Assembly: GCF_900114115.1 (NCBI RefSeq) | Contig: NZ_FORX01000003.1 | Coordinates: 186,001 to 250,000, forward strand | Reading direction: 5' to 3' | DNA: 64,000 nt | DNA from: Desulfomicrobium apsheronum | Lineage (GTDB): Bacteria > Desulfobacterota > Desulfovibrionia > Desulfovibrionales > Desulfomicrobiaceae | Shown here: in pieces, positions 17,459 to 26,921 of the stretch | Numbering within the stretch: the stretch's first letter is position 1 | Layout of the letters: each line of letters begins with the position of its first letter | The notes under the pieces: generated by a model | Told to the model about the DNA's origin: nothing | The model's database searches: none | Seen by the model: only the letters and a program-made list of their open reading frames with translations | Made by a program: the position numbers and the translations under genes

Positions 17459-18967
17459 TCAGCCTTCCGTGCGTCCATAAATCCGGGCCAGAAAAAGCAT
17501 TCTTTCCGCCAGTCCCCTCGTGGTCATATCAGAACGCAACCGCCAGCCCCAGTTGCCACCCGCGACTCCCGGCATATTCATCCGACCGTCCGCGCCAAGG
17601 TTCAAATAATCCTGCATGGGAATGATGCAAAGGGAGGCCACGCTGCCGAGCGCCATTCGGATCATGACGTCGGCCGCGCTATCTGCGGACACATGCCGAC
17701 CTGCATAATCGCAAAAACGCCTCCGCCCCTCCTCATCCAGCTCGTCCGAAAACCAGCCCCGAGAGGTGTTGTTGTCATGAGTTCCGGTATAAACCGCGCT
17801 TTGCACGGGTATGTTGTGCGGAATATAGGAGTTCTTTCCCATGTCCGCAGAAAAGGCGAATTGCAGAATCTTCATGCCGGGAAATTCGAACTCGCTCATG
17901 AGCGCGACCACGTCCTCGGTGATGACGCCCAGATCCTCGGCCAGAATGCACAAGCCCGGCACCCGCTCCTTCATGGCATTGAAGAACCGCGCTCCAGGCC
18001 CCGGAATCCAGAGTCCGTTCTCCGCCGTAGGCTCACAGGCCGGCACCTGCCAGAACCCGCAAAATCCGCGAAAATGATCGAGCCTGATCATGTCGAAGCG
18101 TTCGCTCTCGTGTCGCAGCCGCTCGGCCCACCATGAAAAACCGTCCTTTTCCTGAAAAGCCCAGTCATAGACGGGATTGCCCCACATCTGCCCGGTTTCG
18201 GAAAAATAATCCGGGGGCGCGCCGGCGCAGTAGATGGGCAGGCCTTCGCGGTCGAGTTCAAAAAGCTCCCTGTGTGCCCAGACGTCACTGCTGTCGAGAC
18301 TGACGTAGATAGGCACGTCCCCGAGCAGGGATACCCCGCGCGTAGCCGCATAATCGCGCAGATTTTTCCAGTGCAGGCTGAAAAGATACTGAAAATAGCG
18401 TTCCCGCAAAATATCGTACCCAAGGCGCTCGCGGGCCTGCTCCAGTGCGTCAGGCTCCCGCAGACGCAGACCGCGCGGCCAGCTCAGCCACGGTACCCCT
18501 TTGTGCTCACGCTTCAGGGCCGCGAACAGGCAGTAGTCGTCAAGCCAGAAATCCGCCTTGCGGCAGAAGGCGTCAAAGCCCGAGTCCGCGCGCAAGCCGG
18601 GGAATGCATTGTCAAAGGCCTGCTCCAGAATCTTTTCCCGCCAGGCGGCAGCCGCCCCGTAGTCCACCCGGTCCAGGGGAAAATCGGGCAACGGCTCCAC
18701 GTCCCGGGACCGGAGCACGCCCTGGCGCACCAAAAGCTCGGGGCTTATGAAAAGCGTGTTCCCGGCAAAGGCCGAGTAGCTGCTGTATGGGGAATTGCCC
18801 GCTCCGGCATTGATGGGCGCAAGAGGGAGCATCTGCCACACCTCCTGCCCGCCATCGGCCAGAAAATCGATGAATTCATGGGCGCGGGGACCAAAATCAC
18901 CGACCCCGTGCCGGTTTGGCAGGGAAGAGACATGCAGCAGCACTCCGCATCTTCGCGCAAGATTCAT
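17459..18967 (-). CDS. malQ: 4-alpha-glucanotransferase (amylomaltase)
   Basis: GH77 enzyme of 502 residues that transfers maltodextrin segments between alpha-1,4 glucans in the cytoplasm. Catalytic signatures are visible: MIRLDHFRGF (nucleophile Asp, about residue 296), ILAEDLGVIT (acid/base Glu, about residue 343) and TGTHDNNTSRGWF (third Asp, about residue 396). The N-terminus GVLLHVSSLPN is typical. It overlaps the end of glgB by four bases (ATGA), so the two are translationally coupled in glycogen or maltodextrin metabolism. Confidence 0.95.
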   Translation of the reverse strand: MNLARRCGVLLHVSSLPNRHGVGDFGPRAHEFIDFLADGGQEVWQMLPLAPINAGAGNSPYSSYSAFAGNTLFISPELLVRQGVLRSRDVEPLPDFPLDRVDYGAAAAWREKILEQAFDNAFPGLRADSGFDAFCRKADFWLDDYCLFAALKREHKGVPWLSWPRGLRLREPDALEQARERLGYDILRERYFQYLFSLHWKNLRDYAATRGVSLLGDVPIYVSLDSSDVWAHRELFELDREGLPIYCAGAPPDYFSETGQMWGNPVYDWAFQEKDGFSWWAERLRHESERFDMIRLDHFRGFCGFWQVPACEPTAENGLWIPGPGARFFNAMKERVPGLCILAEDLGVITEDVVALMSEFEFPGMKILQFAFSADMGKNSYIPHNIPVQSAVYTGTHDNNTSRGWFSDELDEEGRRRFCDYAGRHVSADSAADVMIRMALGSVASLCIIPMQDYLNLGADGRMNMPGVAGGNWGWRLRSDMTTRGLAERMLFLARIYGRTEG

Positions 18968-20865
18968 GCGCCCCCCTCTACCGGCTCAAAAAAGAGCACG
19001 CTCAAGGGCGGAAGAATCAGGTTCACGGAGTAGGCAAAACCGTGCACGGGAATGGGCTCGGCCCGGACCTGTCCCATGTTGCCAGCCCCGCTGCCACCGT
19101 AGGCATGGCTGTCGGAGTTCAGGATCTCGCGCCAAGTGCCGCCCGTGTCCACGCCCACGGCATAGTTTTCGCGGGGCACCGGAGTAAAATTGCAGATCAC
19201 CAAGACCGGCCGCCCCGCCTTGTCCCTGCGGAAGAAGCTCAGCACGCTCTGGTCGGAATCATGACAATTTTCCCAGACGAATCCCTCCGGGCTGAAATCA
19301 AGCTCATGCAGGGCCCTGCATTCCCGGTAAACCCGGTTCAGATCCCGGACCCAGGCGCGGATACCGTCATGAGCCGGAAAATTCAGCAGATCCCAATCCA
19401 GGGACAGGTCGTGGTTCCACTCTCGCCATTGTCCGAATTCAGCACCCATGAAGAGCAGCTTCTTGCCCGGCAGCCCGTACATGTAACCGAAAAGAGCCCG
19501 CACCCCGGCCATCTTCTGCCAGTAATCCCCCGGCATCTTCGACAGCAGCGACTTCTTTCCGTAGACCACCTCGTCGTGGGAGAGAGGCAGCACAAAGTTT
19601 TCGGCGTAGGCGTACCACAGGGCAAAGGTAAGCAGATTGTGGTGGAATTTGCGGAAAATCGGATCGAGCTCCATATAGGTCAAGGAATCGTTCATCCATC
19701 CCATGTTCCATTTAAGCCCAAACCCAAGCCCCCCCAGATAGACGGGCTTTGAAACCATGGGCCATGAGGTGGATTCCTCGGCGATGGTCTGCACATCGGG
19801 AAATTCCTCGTAGATGGCCTTGTTGAGCTCCTGCAGAAGCTCAATGGCGGCGAGATTCTCGCGCCCCCCGTAGCGGTTGGGCACCCATTCGCCATGTTGC
19901 CGCGCATAATCAAGATACAGCATGGATGCCACACCATCGACGCGCAGTCCGTCGAGGTGAAACTCGCGAATCCAGTACATGGCGTTGCAGATGAGAAATC
20001 CGGCCACCTCGTAGCGACCGTAATTGAAAATGGCGCTCTTCCATTCAGGGTGAAAACCCTGACGCGGGTCAGCGTGCTCGAACAGGGCCGTCCCGTCAAA
20101 GTTGGCCAAGCCATGCACATCCGTGGGAAAATGTCCGGGGACCCAGTCCAGAATGACCCCGATTCCCTCGCGGTGCAGGACATCGACCAAGTAGCGGAAA
20201 TCCTGCGGACAGCCGTAACGGCTGGAGGGCGCGAAATAGCCGGTGCTCTGGTATCCCCAGGAACCGTAAAAAGGATGCTCCGCCACGGGCATGATCTCCA
20301 CGTGGGTGAAGCCGGCATCCTTGACGTAGGCAGCCAGATCATGAGCCATTTGGCGATAGCCGAGAAAATTCCCGTGCTCGTCGCGCCGCCAGGATCCCAG
20401 ATGCAGCTCGTAAATGGACCATGGACTGTCGAGGGCGTTGCGTCCGGAGCGGGTTTGCATCCAGTCCCCATCCTCCCAGACATAATTCAAGTCCCAGATG
20501 ATGGAAGCCGTGGCTGGAGGCTCCTCACTCAAAAGGGCAAAGGGATCGGCCCGTTCCCCTTCACCACCAGGCCAGGAAAGATAGTATTTGTAGCGCTGCC
20601 CGTGTTTCGCCTTGGGCACGAAGCATTCCCACACTCCGGAGCTGTCCGCGCGCATGGTCATGGGCGCGGCGTTGCGGTCCCAGGCATTGAAATCCCCGAT
20701 GACCGAGACAAACGCGGCGTTGGGTGCCCAGACCACGAAACGGGTTCCTGTTGATTCCGGCCCCAGGGACTCGGGGTGCGCTCCGAAATGTTCGTACAGA
20801 CGGGTATGCCGCCCCTGTTTGAAGAGATAAATGTCGAGATCGCCGAGACTGTGCCTTGCGTCCAT
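18964..20865 (-). CDS. glgB: 1,4-alpha-glucan branching enzyme
   Basis: GH13 enzyme of 633 residues that makes alpha-1,6 branches in glycogen. An N-terminal CBM48 domain (about residues 30-130) leads into the catalytic barrel with DWVPGHFPTD, the nucleophile motif DGLRVDGVASML (near residue 307), the acid/base AEESTSWP (near residue 365) and LPLSHDEVVYGK. The start at 20865 has CGGAGG 7 bases upstream and is preferred to an extension to 20943, which would run into the terminator beyond. Followed directly by malQ. Phosphoglucose isomerase is encoded 37 kb away. Confidence 0.95.
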   Translation of the reverse strand: MDARHSLGDLDIYLFKQGRHTRLYEHFGAHPESLGPESTGTRFVVWAPNAAFVSVIGDFNAWDRNAAPMTMRADSSGVWECFVPKAKHGQRYKYYLSWPGGEGERADPFALLSEEPPATASIIWDLNYVWEDGDWMQTRSGRNALDSPWSIYELHLGSWRRDEHGNFLGYRQMAHDLAAYVKDAGFTHVEIMPVAEHPFYGSWGYQSTGYFAPSSRYGCPQDFRYLVDVLHREGIGVILDWVPGHFPTDVHGLANFDGTALFEHADPRQGFHPEWKSAIFNYGRYEVAGFLICNAMYWIREFHLDGLRVDGVASMLYLDYARQHGEWVPNRYGGRENLAAIELLQELNKAIYEEFPDVQTIAEESTSWPMVSKPVYLGGLGFGLKWNMGWMNDSLTYMELDPIFRKFHHNLLTFALWYAYAENFVLPLSHDEVVYGKKSLLSKMPGDYWQKMAGVRALFGYMYGLPGKKLLFMGAEFGQWREWNHDLSLDWDLLNFPAHDGIRAWVRDLNRVYRECRALHELDFSPEGFVWENCHDSDQSVLSFFRRDKAGRPVLVICNFTPVPRENYAVGVDTGGTWREILNSDSHAYGGSGAGNMGQVRAEPIPVHGFAYSVNLILPPLSVLFFEPVEGGA

Positions 20866-20943
20866 GAATAACCTCCGATGATTCTGACTGTCACGATAGG
20901 GAAGAGAGAGGTCTATTGGCAAGGCCGGATGAGGAATGGACAT

Positions 20944-20976
20944 AAAAAAAGCGCGGACAGAGCCGCGCTTAAAAAA
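20944..20976 (-). terminator. Rho-independent terminator
   Basis: Perfect 8-base stem AAGCGCGG (20949-20956) and CCGCGCTT (20963-20970) flanked by A/T runs. It ends the small membrane-protein transcript on the minus strand, just before the glgB leader. Confidence 0.8.
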
Positions 20977-20994
20977 TCCCGCAAGGAAGCCTTT

Positions 20995-21138
20995 CTAATG
21001 ATGGCCTTCCTTCATGCCTTCCTTGATGCGGTAAATCGCAGCAATGACAATGGCCGCGAGATACGTGAAAATCCCGATGACCCCGATGAAGCCCTGCACC
21101 GTACTGTGCAGCATGTTCCCAAAAAGCTCACCCAGCAT
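20995..21138 (-). CDS. 47-residue single-span membrane protein, unknown
   Basis: Short frame on the minus strand that begins at ATG 21138 with GAGGAGGGAG just upstream, a strong ribosome-binding site. The product has one hydrophobic segment (about residues 13-36, FIGVIGIFTYLAAIVIAAIY) followed by a short tail, RIKEGMKEGHH, with alternating charge and a terminal His pair. It ends 19 bases before a clear terminator, so it appears to be an independent transcript. No family is recognised; small proteins of this kind can modify larger membrane complexes. Confidence 0.65.
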   Translation of the reverse strand: MLGELFGNMLHSTVQGFIGVIGIFTYLAAIVIAAIYRIKEGMKEGHH

Positions 21139-21269
21139 GACTCCCTCCTCGTAACGTGTCCCAGAAATTCGTATGTGGAACTTTTCACAACCATATCTTG
21201 ACCAAAAAAGTCAAGGAAAAAGGCCCGATCCTGCTCTCGCCTGCTCTGCGGCGACAGCCGGACAGGGGC

Positions 21270-22358
21270 CTACAATTCGCGGAAGAACGTATCTCGCTGC
21301 ACCGGGGTAAAACCCGTGGCGGAGATGGTTTCGACCAGCTCGGAGATGGTCATCCCCTTGGGCGAATCGGCGCCTGCCGCATGCCCGATCTTCTCTTCCA
21401 CTATGGTGCCGTCGAAATCGTCGGCTCCGGCCCAGAGTGCCATCTGCGCGGCCTTGATGCCGGAAAACGCCCAGTAGGCCTTGATGTGCGGAATATTGTC
21501 CAGAAAGAGGCGCGCCACGGAAATGGTGCGCAGGTATTCCTCACCCGTGGGACCGGCGGCGCCCAGCGCGTTGTTGTGCGGCTGATAGGCCAGGGGAATG
21601 AAGACGATGAAGCCGGGCTTCTCGTCCTCGGCGACGCGCAGTCGTTCCATGTGGTGGATGCGGTCCTCCCAGGACTCGATATGCCCGAAAAGCATGGTGG
21701 AATTGGTCTTCATGCCCATGTCGTGAGCGAGGCCGTGAATATGCAGCCAGCGATCGGCGGTGACTTTTTCCGGGCACAGCTGCTCACGCATGGCGGGAGA
21801 AAAGACCTCGGCGCCGCCGCCGGGCAGGGCGTCCAGGCCCACGGCCTTCATCTCGCGGAGCACCGTTGCCTCGTCCGTGCCCAAAGTGTCGGCGAAGTGA
21901 GCCACCTCCACGGCGGTGAAGGCCTTGACCACGGCCTGGGGCCGCACTTCCTTGCACAGGGCCAAAAGGTCGAGGTAGTACTGATAGGGCAGATCCGGAT
22001 TCAGGCCGCCCGTGATGTGAATCTCGCGGATGGGTTCGTGGATGCGGTCCATGAGGCGCTTTCTGGCCTCTTCCAGCGAGTAAGTGTACCCCCCTTCCTC
22101 CCCGGCCTTCTTGAAGAATGCGCAGAAGCGGCACTGATTGCGGCACACGTTGGTATAGTTGAGATGCTGGTTGTAGACGTAGTAGGCCTTGTCGCCGTGC
22201 CGCGCCCGACGCTGCTTGAGGGCCGCCTCGCCCAACTCGTGCACCGAGGCCTCGCGTGCAATTTTCAGGGCGAATTCCGGATCGATGCGCTCTCCGGCTT
22301 TCAACGTGGCCAGCCGCTTTTTGGCGGAACTGTCGAGTCTGCTTTCAATCATCTTCAT
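21270..22358 (-). CDS. mqnE: Aminofutalosine synthase (radical SAM, MqnE)
   Basis: Radical-SAM enzyme of 362 residues of the futalosine pathway to menaquinone; MqnE joins SAM with a vinyl chorismate derivative to give aminofutalosine. The cluster motif CRNQCRFCAFF (about residues 73-83) sits in the usual context HLNYTNVCRN. GGLNPDLPYQYYLDLL, KAFTAVEVAHFA and IPLAYQPHN support MqnE over its paralogue MqnC. Start at 22358 has AAAGGA upstream. No other mqn gene lies in the window. Menaquinone is the expected quinone for this type of sulfate reducer. Confidence 0.85.
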   Translation of the reverse strand: MKMIESRLDSSAKKRLATLKAGERIDPEFALKIAREASVHELGEAALKQRRARHGDKAYYVYNQHLNYTNVCRNQCRFCAFFKKAGEEGGYTYSLEEARKRLMDRIHEPIREIHITGGLNPDLPYQYYLDLLALCKEVRPQAVVKAFTAVEVAHFADTLGTDEATVLREMKAVGLDALPGGGAEVFSPAMREQLCPEKVTADRWLHIHGLAHDMGMKTNSTMLFGHIESWEDRIHHMERLRVAEDEKPGFIVFIPLAYQPHNNALGAAGPTGEEYLRTISVARLFLDNIPHIKAYWAFSGIKAAQMALWAGADDFDGTIVEEKIGHAAGADSPKGMTISELVETISATGFTPVQRDTFFREL

Positions 22359-22366
22359 GGTCCTTT

Positions 22367-22407
22367 AAAAAAAAGCGAGGCCGCACCCTTTACGGATGCA
22401 GCCTCGC
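22367..22407 (-). terminator. Terminator after rpsA
   Basis: GCGAGGC (22375-22381) pairs with GCCTCGC (22401-22407); on the minus strand the hairpin is followed by a run of eight T. It separates rpsA from mqnE. Confidence 0.8.
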
Positions 22408-22444
22408 GTCATGCTTGGATAACGGGCACGAAGCTGCCGTCAGG

Positions 22445-24226
22445 CTATTCTTCTTCGGTCCCGACTTCGGTCTCGGCTTCGGGCTCGGAGCCGTTTTCGG
22501 CATTCTCTTCCATCTTCTGACGGATCATGTCGCCGAGGTTGCTGCCGGTCATGGAACCGCTCTGGGTGGTGCGGAATTCACCGGCGCCACCACTGCGCTT
22601 ACGCTCGGGCTCCTGCGCCTTGAGCGAAAGACCCAGGCGGCGCTCATCGGCGCTGACATGGATGACCTTGGCCTCGATGGAGTCACCTTCGTTGAAGGCT
22701 TCCTTGGGGCTCTTGATCTTCTTCTTGCTCATCTCGCTGACGTGAACCAGACCTTCGATGCCTTCCTCGACCTCAACAAACAGACCGAAATCCGTGATGT
22801 TGGTGATGGTGCCGGTCAGCATGGTGCCCACGGGGTAGCGGTTGGGCACGTCCAGCCACGGATCGTCGGCCAGCTGCTTGATGCCCAGGGTGAACTTCTC
22901 GTTCTCCTTGTCCACGGTCAGAACCTTGGCGCGGACAACGTCGCCCACCTTGTAGAGCTCGTTGGGGTGACGGATCTTCTTGGTCCAGGACAGGTCGGAC
23001 ACGTGGATCAGACCGTCGATGCCGTCCTCGATGCCGATGAACAGACCGAATTCGGTGATGTTCTTGACGCTGGCTTCAAGGATGGTGCCCTCTGGGTACT
23101 TCTCGGCCACCAGATCCCAAGGATTGGGGGCGACCTGCTTCATGCCAAGGGAGATGCGCTTGCGGTCCACGTCGACGCCAAGGATGATGACATCCACTTC
23201 GTCGCCGGGACGGACCATCTGGGAGGGGTGACGCAGCTTGCGGGTCCAGGACATCTCGGAGATGTGCACCAGGCCTTCGACGCCGGCTTCCAGTTCCACG
23301 AACGCACCGTAGTCGACCAAGTTGGTGACCTTGCCGGTGAGCTTGTGGCCCTCGGGGTACTTCTCGGAGATGTTGGCCCAAGGATCCATAACCAGCTGCT
23401 TGAGGCCCAGGGAAACCTTCTTTTCGTCCTTGTCGAAGGACAGAACCTTCAAGGTCAGCTCGTCGCCCAGCTGGACCATTTCCTTGGGATGCTTGATGCG
23501 CTTCCAGGACATGTCGGTGATGTGCAGCAGACCGTCGAGGCCGCCGAGGTCGATGAACACACCGTATTCGGTGATGTTCTTGACCACGCCGCTAACGGAC
23601 TGGCCCTCTTCGAGGGTGGTCAGCAATTCGCCGCGCTTGCGGTCGCGATCTTCTTCAAGAAGCACACGACGGGAAACAATAACGTTGCTGCGGCGGCGAT
23701 TGATCTTCAGCACGCGAAATTCGAAATCCTGGTTGACCAGGGCATCCATGTCCGGAACCGGACGAAGATCGACGTGGGAGCCGGGCAGGAAGGCCTCGAT
23801 CCCCTTGATTTCTACAACATAGCCGCCCTTGATGCGGCGCACGATGCGGCCGACCACGACATCGCCGGAGTCGAGCAACTTTTCCAGTTCGTCCAGGACC
23901 TGCATGCGCTTGGCTTTTTCCCTGGACAGGACAATGGAGCCTTCACGCTCATTTTTACGGACAACATATACGTCGACTGTGTCGCCAACTTTGACGGTCA
24001 CCTGGCCGTTTTCCATGAACTCATCGAGCGGAATCTGACCTTCGGACTTGAAATTGACATCCACGAGAATGTAGCTGTCATCAATCTTCACGACCTCGCC
24101 CGAAACGATCACTCCCTCTTCGATATCACCGAAATCGGAGTTGAGATAGTTCTCGAGTTGAGACTCAAAATCCATCTCCATGTCGAAATCGTTCATGGAC
24201 TCTGGCGTGGTTTGAGTGTTGTTCAT
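22445..24226 (-). CDS. rpsA: 30S ribosomal protein S1
   Basis: RNA-binding ribosomal protein of 593 residues with six S1 OB-fold repeats, each opening with a phrase like GEVVKIDDSYILVDV or GKVTNLVDYGAFVELE and ending VHISEMSW or similar. The C-terminal tail is glutamate-rich. It recruits mRNA to the small subunit. The start at 24226 follows AGGGGGTAAAC; the six-residue in-frame extension to 24244 is rejected. A terminator follows. RimO, which thiomethylates ribosomal protein S12, is encoded just upstream on the same strand. Confidence 0.97.
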   Translation of the reverse strand: MNNTQTTPESMNDFDMEMDFESQLENYLNSDFGDIEEGVIVSGEVVKIDDSYILVDVNFKSEGQIPLDEFMENGQVTVKVGDTVDVYVVRKNEREGSIVLSREKAKRMQVLDELEKLLDSGDVVVGRIVRRIKGGYVVEIKGIEAFLPGSHVDLRPVPDMDALVNQDFEFRVLKINRRRSNVIVSRRVLLEEDRDRKRGELLTTLEEGQSVSGVVKNITEYGVFIDLGGLDGLLHITDMSWKRIKHPKEMVQLGDELTLKVLSFDKDEKKVSLGLKQLVMDPWANISEKYPEGHKLTGKVTNLVDYGAFVELEAGVEGLVHISEMSWTRKLRHPSQMVRPGDEVDVIILGVDVDRKRISLGMKQVAPNPWDLVAEKYPEGTILEASVKNITEFGLFIGIEDGIDGLIHVSDLSWTKKIRHPNELYKVGDVVRAKVLTVDKENEKFTLGIKQLADDPWLDVPNRYPVGTMLTGTITNITDFGLFVEVEEGIEGLVHVSEMSKKKIKSPKEAFNEGDSIEAKVIHVSADERRLGLSLKAQEPERKRSGGAGEFRTTQSGSMTGSNLGDMIRQKMEENAENGSEPEAETEVGTEEE

Positions 24227-24258
24227 ATGTTTACCCCCTAACAAAATAAATTTGGGCA

Positions 24259-24287
24259 GTCCTAGCAGAGTGAATCTACCTTGACAA
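24259..24287 (-). promoter_or_regulatory. Possible promoter of rpsA
   Basis: On the minus strand TTGTCA (24282-24287) is followed, after 17 bases, by TAGGAC (24259-24264), 33 bases before the rpsA start. The -10 box is poor, so this is only a candidate. The surrounding gap is AT-rich. Confidence 0.3.
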
Positions 24288-24385
24288 CCAGAATAATCTC
24301 CGGAAAAATATCCAATTCATGTATATAATACATTGAGATCAAAAATCATTTTGGCGCAAAACGCACTTCATACCTCTTTCGGCGC

Positions 24386-25711
24386 CTACGCCAGGGCCAC
24401 CAGATCGTATGTCTTGACCTCCTCGATCACGGCCCGGACCATCTTGCCGGGCCCGACCATATCGCCGCTGACATAGGTGATCCCGTCCACCTCCGGGGCC
24501 TGAAACCAGACCCGGCCCTCGTAAAGCCCGGGCCACTCCTCATGAGCCCGGTCCACCAGCACGTCAAGCTCCTGCCCCTCGAATCCGGCAAGCAGATCCT
24601 CGCTGATTTCGGCCTGCATCTGCATGATGAGATCCCGGCGCTCCTCCTTGACCTCCTCAGGCAACTGATCCGGCAGGAGCGCAGCCTCGGACCCGTCCTC
24701 AGCGTAGTAGGGGAAGACCCCCAGATGCATGAACCTCGCCTCGCGCACAAAAGATTCAAGCGCCCGAAAACGCTCCTCGGTCTCTCCGGGATAGCCGACG
24801 ATGAAGGTCGTGCGCAGCGCCGCCTCGGGGAAAAATTCACGGACCTGCTCCACGACGGCCCTGGGATCGCGCTGGAAAGGACGTCCCATGGAGGCCAGGA
24901 TGTCCGGGTGGGCGTGCTGCAGCGGGATGTCGAAATAAGGAATGAAGGGCTTGCCAAGCTCGGACAGAAAACGCAGCAGGTCGCCGTCAAGCCCGGCCGG
25001 GTACAGATACATGAGGCGCATCCATTCAAGCCCGTTCAGAGGCGCAAGCTTTTCAAGCAGGCCACGCAATGCCTTTTGCCCCCGATCCCGGCCGTAGGCG
25101 GTCACATCCTGGGCAATGAGCACCAGTTCCTTGCGGCCCTGATCCAGGCAGCGCCGCGCATCGTCGAGAATCCGCGCCTCGTCCCGGCTGACCAGCGGAC
25201 CGCGGATGGAGGGGATGGTGCAGAAGCGGCACCGATTGTCGCACCCTTCGGCGATCTTCAGGTAGGCAAAGCTCGGCGGCGTGGTCAAAAGACGCGCCGC
25301 CGAAAACCCACCAAGAGCTGACTCAAGCCCCGGACGCACGTTTTCCCGCAGCGCGGCAAGCTCCTGCAACCGCTGACCAAGCTCTCCCTGACGGCCAATT
25401 TCCAAGAAAAGGTCAACTTCCGGCAATTCTCCGCGCAGGTCCTGACCGTAACGGGACACTAGGCAACCCGTGACCACGAGGCTGGGCCGGGGATCAAGGT
25501 CGGCCAGATGCCGCGCCATGTCGAGAATGACCTGAAGGGATTCGCTGACCGCGGGCTCGATGAAGCCGCAGGTGTTGATCAGCACCACGTCCGCGCCATC
25601 GGGTTCGGCGATGTTGACAAACGACGAGCCGAACCCGCCCAGCATCCATTCCGTGTCCACCCGATTCTTCGGACAGCCCAGACTTATAGTATGTATACGC
25701 ACTTGTTTCAT
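24386..25711 (-). CDS. rimO: Ribosomal protein S12 methylthiotransferase RimO
   Basis: Radical-SAM methylthiotransferase of 441 residues. The N-terminal UPF0004 domain carries three cluster cysteines (SLGCPKNRVD, INTCGFI, VTGCLVSRYG), the central radical-SAM motif is CDNRCRFCTIP (about residues 156-166), and a TRAM domain occupies the last 65 residues. SLGCPKN and RGPLVSR are diagnostic for RimO rather than MiaB. It modifies an aspartate of ribosomal protein S12. The start overlaps the stop of the preceding radical-SAM gene by four bases. Confidence 0.95.
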   Translation of the reverse strand: MKQVRIHTISLGCPKNRVDTEWMLGGFGSSFVNIAEPDGADVVLINTCGFIEPAVSESLQVILDMARHLADLDPRPSLVVTGCLVSRYGQDLRGELPEVDLFLEIGRQGELGQRLQELAALRENVRPGLESALGGFSAARLLTTPPSFAYLKIAEGCDNRCRFCTIPSIRGPLVSRDEARILDDARRCLDQGRKELVLIAQDVTAYGRDRGQKALRGLLEKLAPLNGLEWMRLMYLYPAGLDGDLLRFLSELGKPFIPYFDIPLQHAHPDILASMGRPFQRDPRAVVEQVREFFPEAALRTTFIVGYPGETEERFRALESFVREARFMHLGVFPYYAEDGSEAALLPDQLPEEVKEERRDLIMQMQAEISEDLLAGFEGQELDVLVDRAHEEWPGLYEGRVWFQAPEVDGITYVSGDMVGPGKMVRAVIEEVKTYDLVALA

Positions 25712-26742
25712 TGTTCCTCCAATTCCAGGGCAATGTCCGGCTCGGACCAGAAATTCACGTTTTCCCTCACGATGCCAAGCCGGGCCAACGCCTCGGCATT
25801 GACCCGGCCATGCCCCCAAAGTTCGCCGCCTAAACGTAAGGGCAGAAAAATTTTTGTCACCCGTCCGGTCCGACCGGCGAGCCTCTCCTCCAGAAAAAGC
25901 CTCAAGGCCAGGGAGCGCGCCATGTTGCCGAAGGCCGGATGCCAGGGGCCTGCCAGCAGGCGTTCGAGCAGCCCCGGTTCTCCGGCGAGGCCCAGACGGA
26001 TGACCCGCACTCCCGCCTTCCAGAAATCAAGCAGGGCCCGGCCACTCTCGTTAACGGCGGTCTCAAGCGACCAGGGCGCGTATTCGCCGCGAAGGTACAT
26101 GTCCGCAAGGCCAGTGCCCCGCACCACCACGCACGGATAGATGCGCACCACGTCCGGGCCCAGGGCCAGGGTCCTGCGCACGTCCTCCCGCCACAAGGCC
26201 GCATCATGTCCGGGCAGCCCCGGCAGAAGCTGGATGCCAAGCTCAAGGCCGGCCTCCCGGACCATGGCACAGGCCCTTTCGGCCACGGCCCCGTCATAAC
26301 CCCGCCCGCTCGCTTCCAGCACGGGAGAGGAGAAGGTCTGCACGCCAAGCTCGATCATGGACACGCCGTGCTCGCGCAACCGCCCGAGGGATTGAAGGTC
26401 CACGCGATCGGGGCGCGTGGAGACGCGCAAATGGACCAGCCCGCCCGGCCCCGCGAAGCGCGCCGCAAGCTCCAGAAAACGTTCCTGCCAGGCAAGATCA
26501 AGGCCCGTGAACGTCCCCCCAAAAAAGCCTAGCCCAAATGGCCCGCTCTCCAGGGACAGACGTTCGTGCAGGGCATCCAGGGCGTCTTCAAGCCGAAGGC
26601 CCCCGAGCCCTGTCTGGGCATGCTGATCGCAGAAAACGCAACGGCTGGGACAGCCGGCGAAGGGCAAAAAAACCGGAAGAAGCCTGAGTCTCTTTTGCGA
26701 CGGTTCAGGATGGGAAAAATGATGCCTCGAAATTTTTGTCAT
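25708..26742 (-). CDS. Elp3-like radical SAM protein
   Basis: Radical-SAM protein of 344 residues with the motif CPSRCVFCDQH (about residues 31-41) and the Elp3/HemN-type phrases GFFGGTFTG, RVSTRPDRVD, MIELGVQTFS and GIQLLPGLPG. It lacks an acetyltransferase domain, so it is not a full Elp3 but a member of the short bacterial group of unknown function. An ATG at 26742 is used; a TTG at 26751 would add three residues. Coupled to rimO by an ATGA overlap, which suggests a role in RNA or ribosome modification (inference). Confidence 0.75.
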   Translation of the reverse strand: MTKISRHHFSHPEPSQKRLRLLPVFLPFAGCPSRCVFCDQHAQTGLGGLRLEDALDALHERLSLESGPFGLGFFGGTFTGLDLAWQERFLELAARFAGPGGLVHLRVSTRPDRVDLQSLGRLREHGVSMIELGVQTFSSPVLEASGRGYDGAVAERACAMVREAGLELGIQLLPGLPGHDAALWREDVRRTLALGPDVVRIYPCVVVRGTGLADMYLRGEYAPWSLETAVNESGRALLDFWKAGVRVIRLGLAGEPGLLERLLAGPWHPAFGNMARSLALRLFLEERLAGRTGRVTKIFLPLRLGGELWGHGRVNAEALARLGIVRENVNFWSEPDIALELEEQ

Positions 26743-26892
26743 ATTTGCCAAAAAGAAAAAAAAACAAGCTGTTAGGCTTGAAAAAAAAATCTACGTTGGA
26801 TATTGCACATTCAAGAATAGCCATTTCAAGCGGCAACTTACGACCATTCTTCCAAAAATCGTCTTTATTTCAGGAAGATAGACATATCGTCA

Positions 26893-26909
26893 TCCGGGAA
26901 GTTCCCGGA
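26893..26909. promoter_or_regulatory. Perfect palindrome before the IHF/HU gene
   Basis: TCCGGGAA-G-TTCCCGGA is a perfect 8-base inverted repeat with one spacer base, 12 bases before the start codon and directly before the AGGAGG site. It could be an operator or a translation-control hairpin. Confidence 0.45.
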
Positions 26910-26921
26910 CCAGGAGGACTG

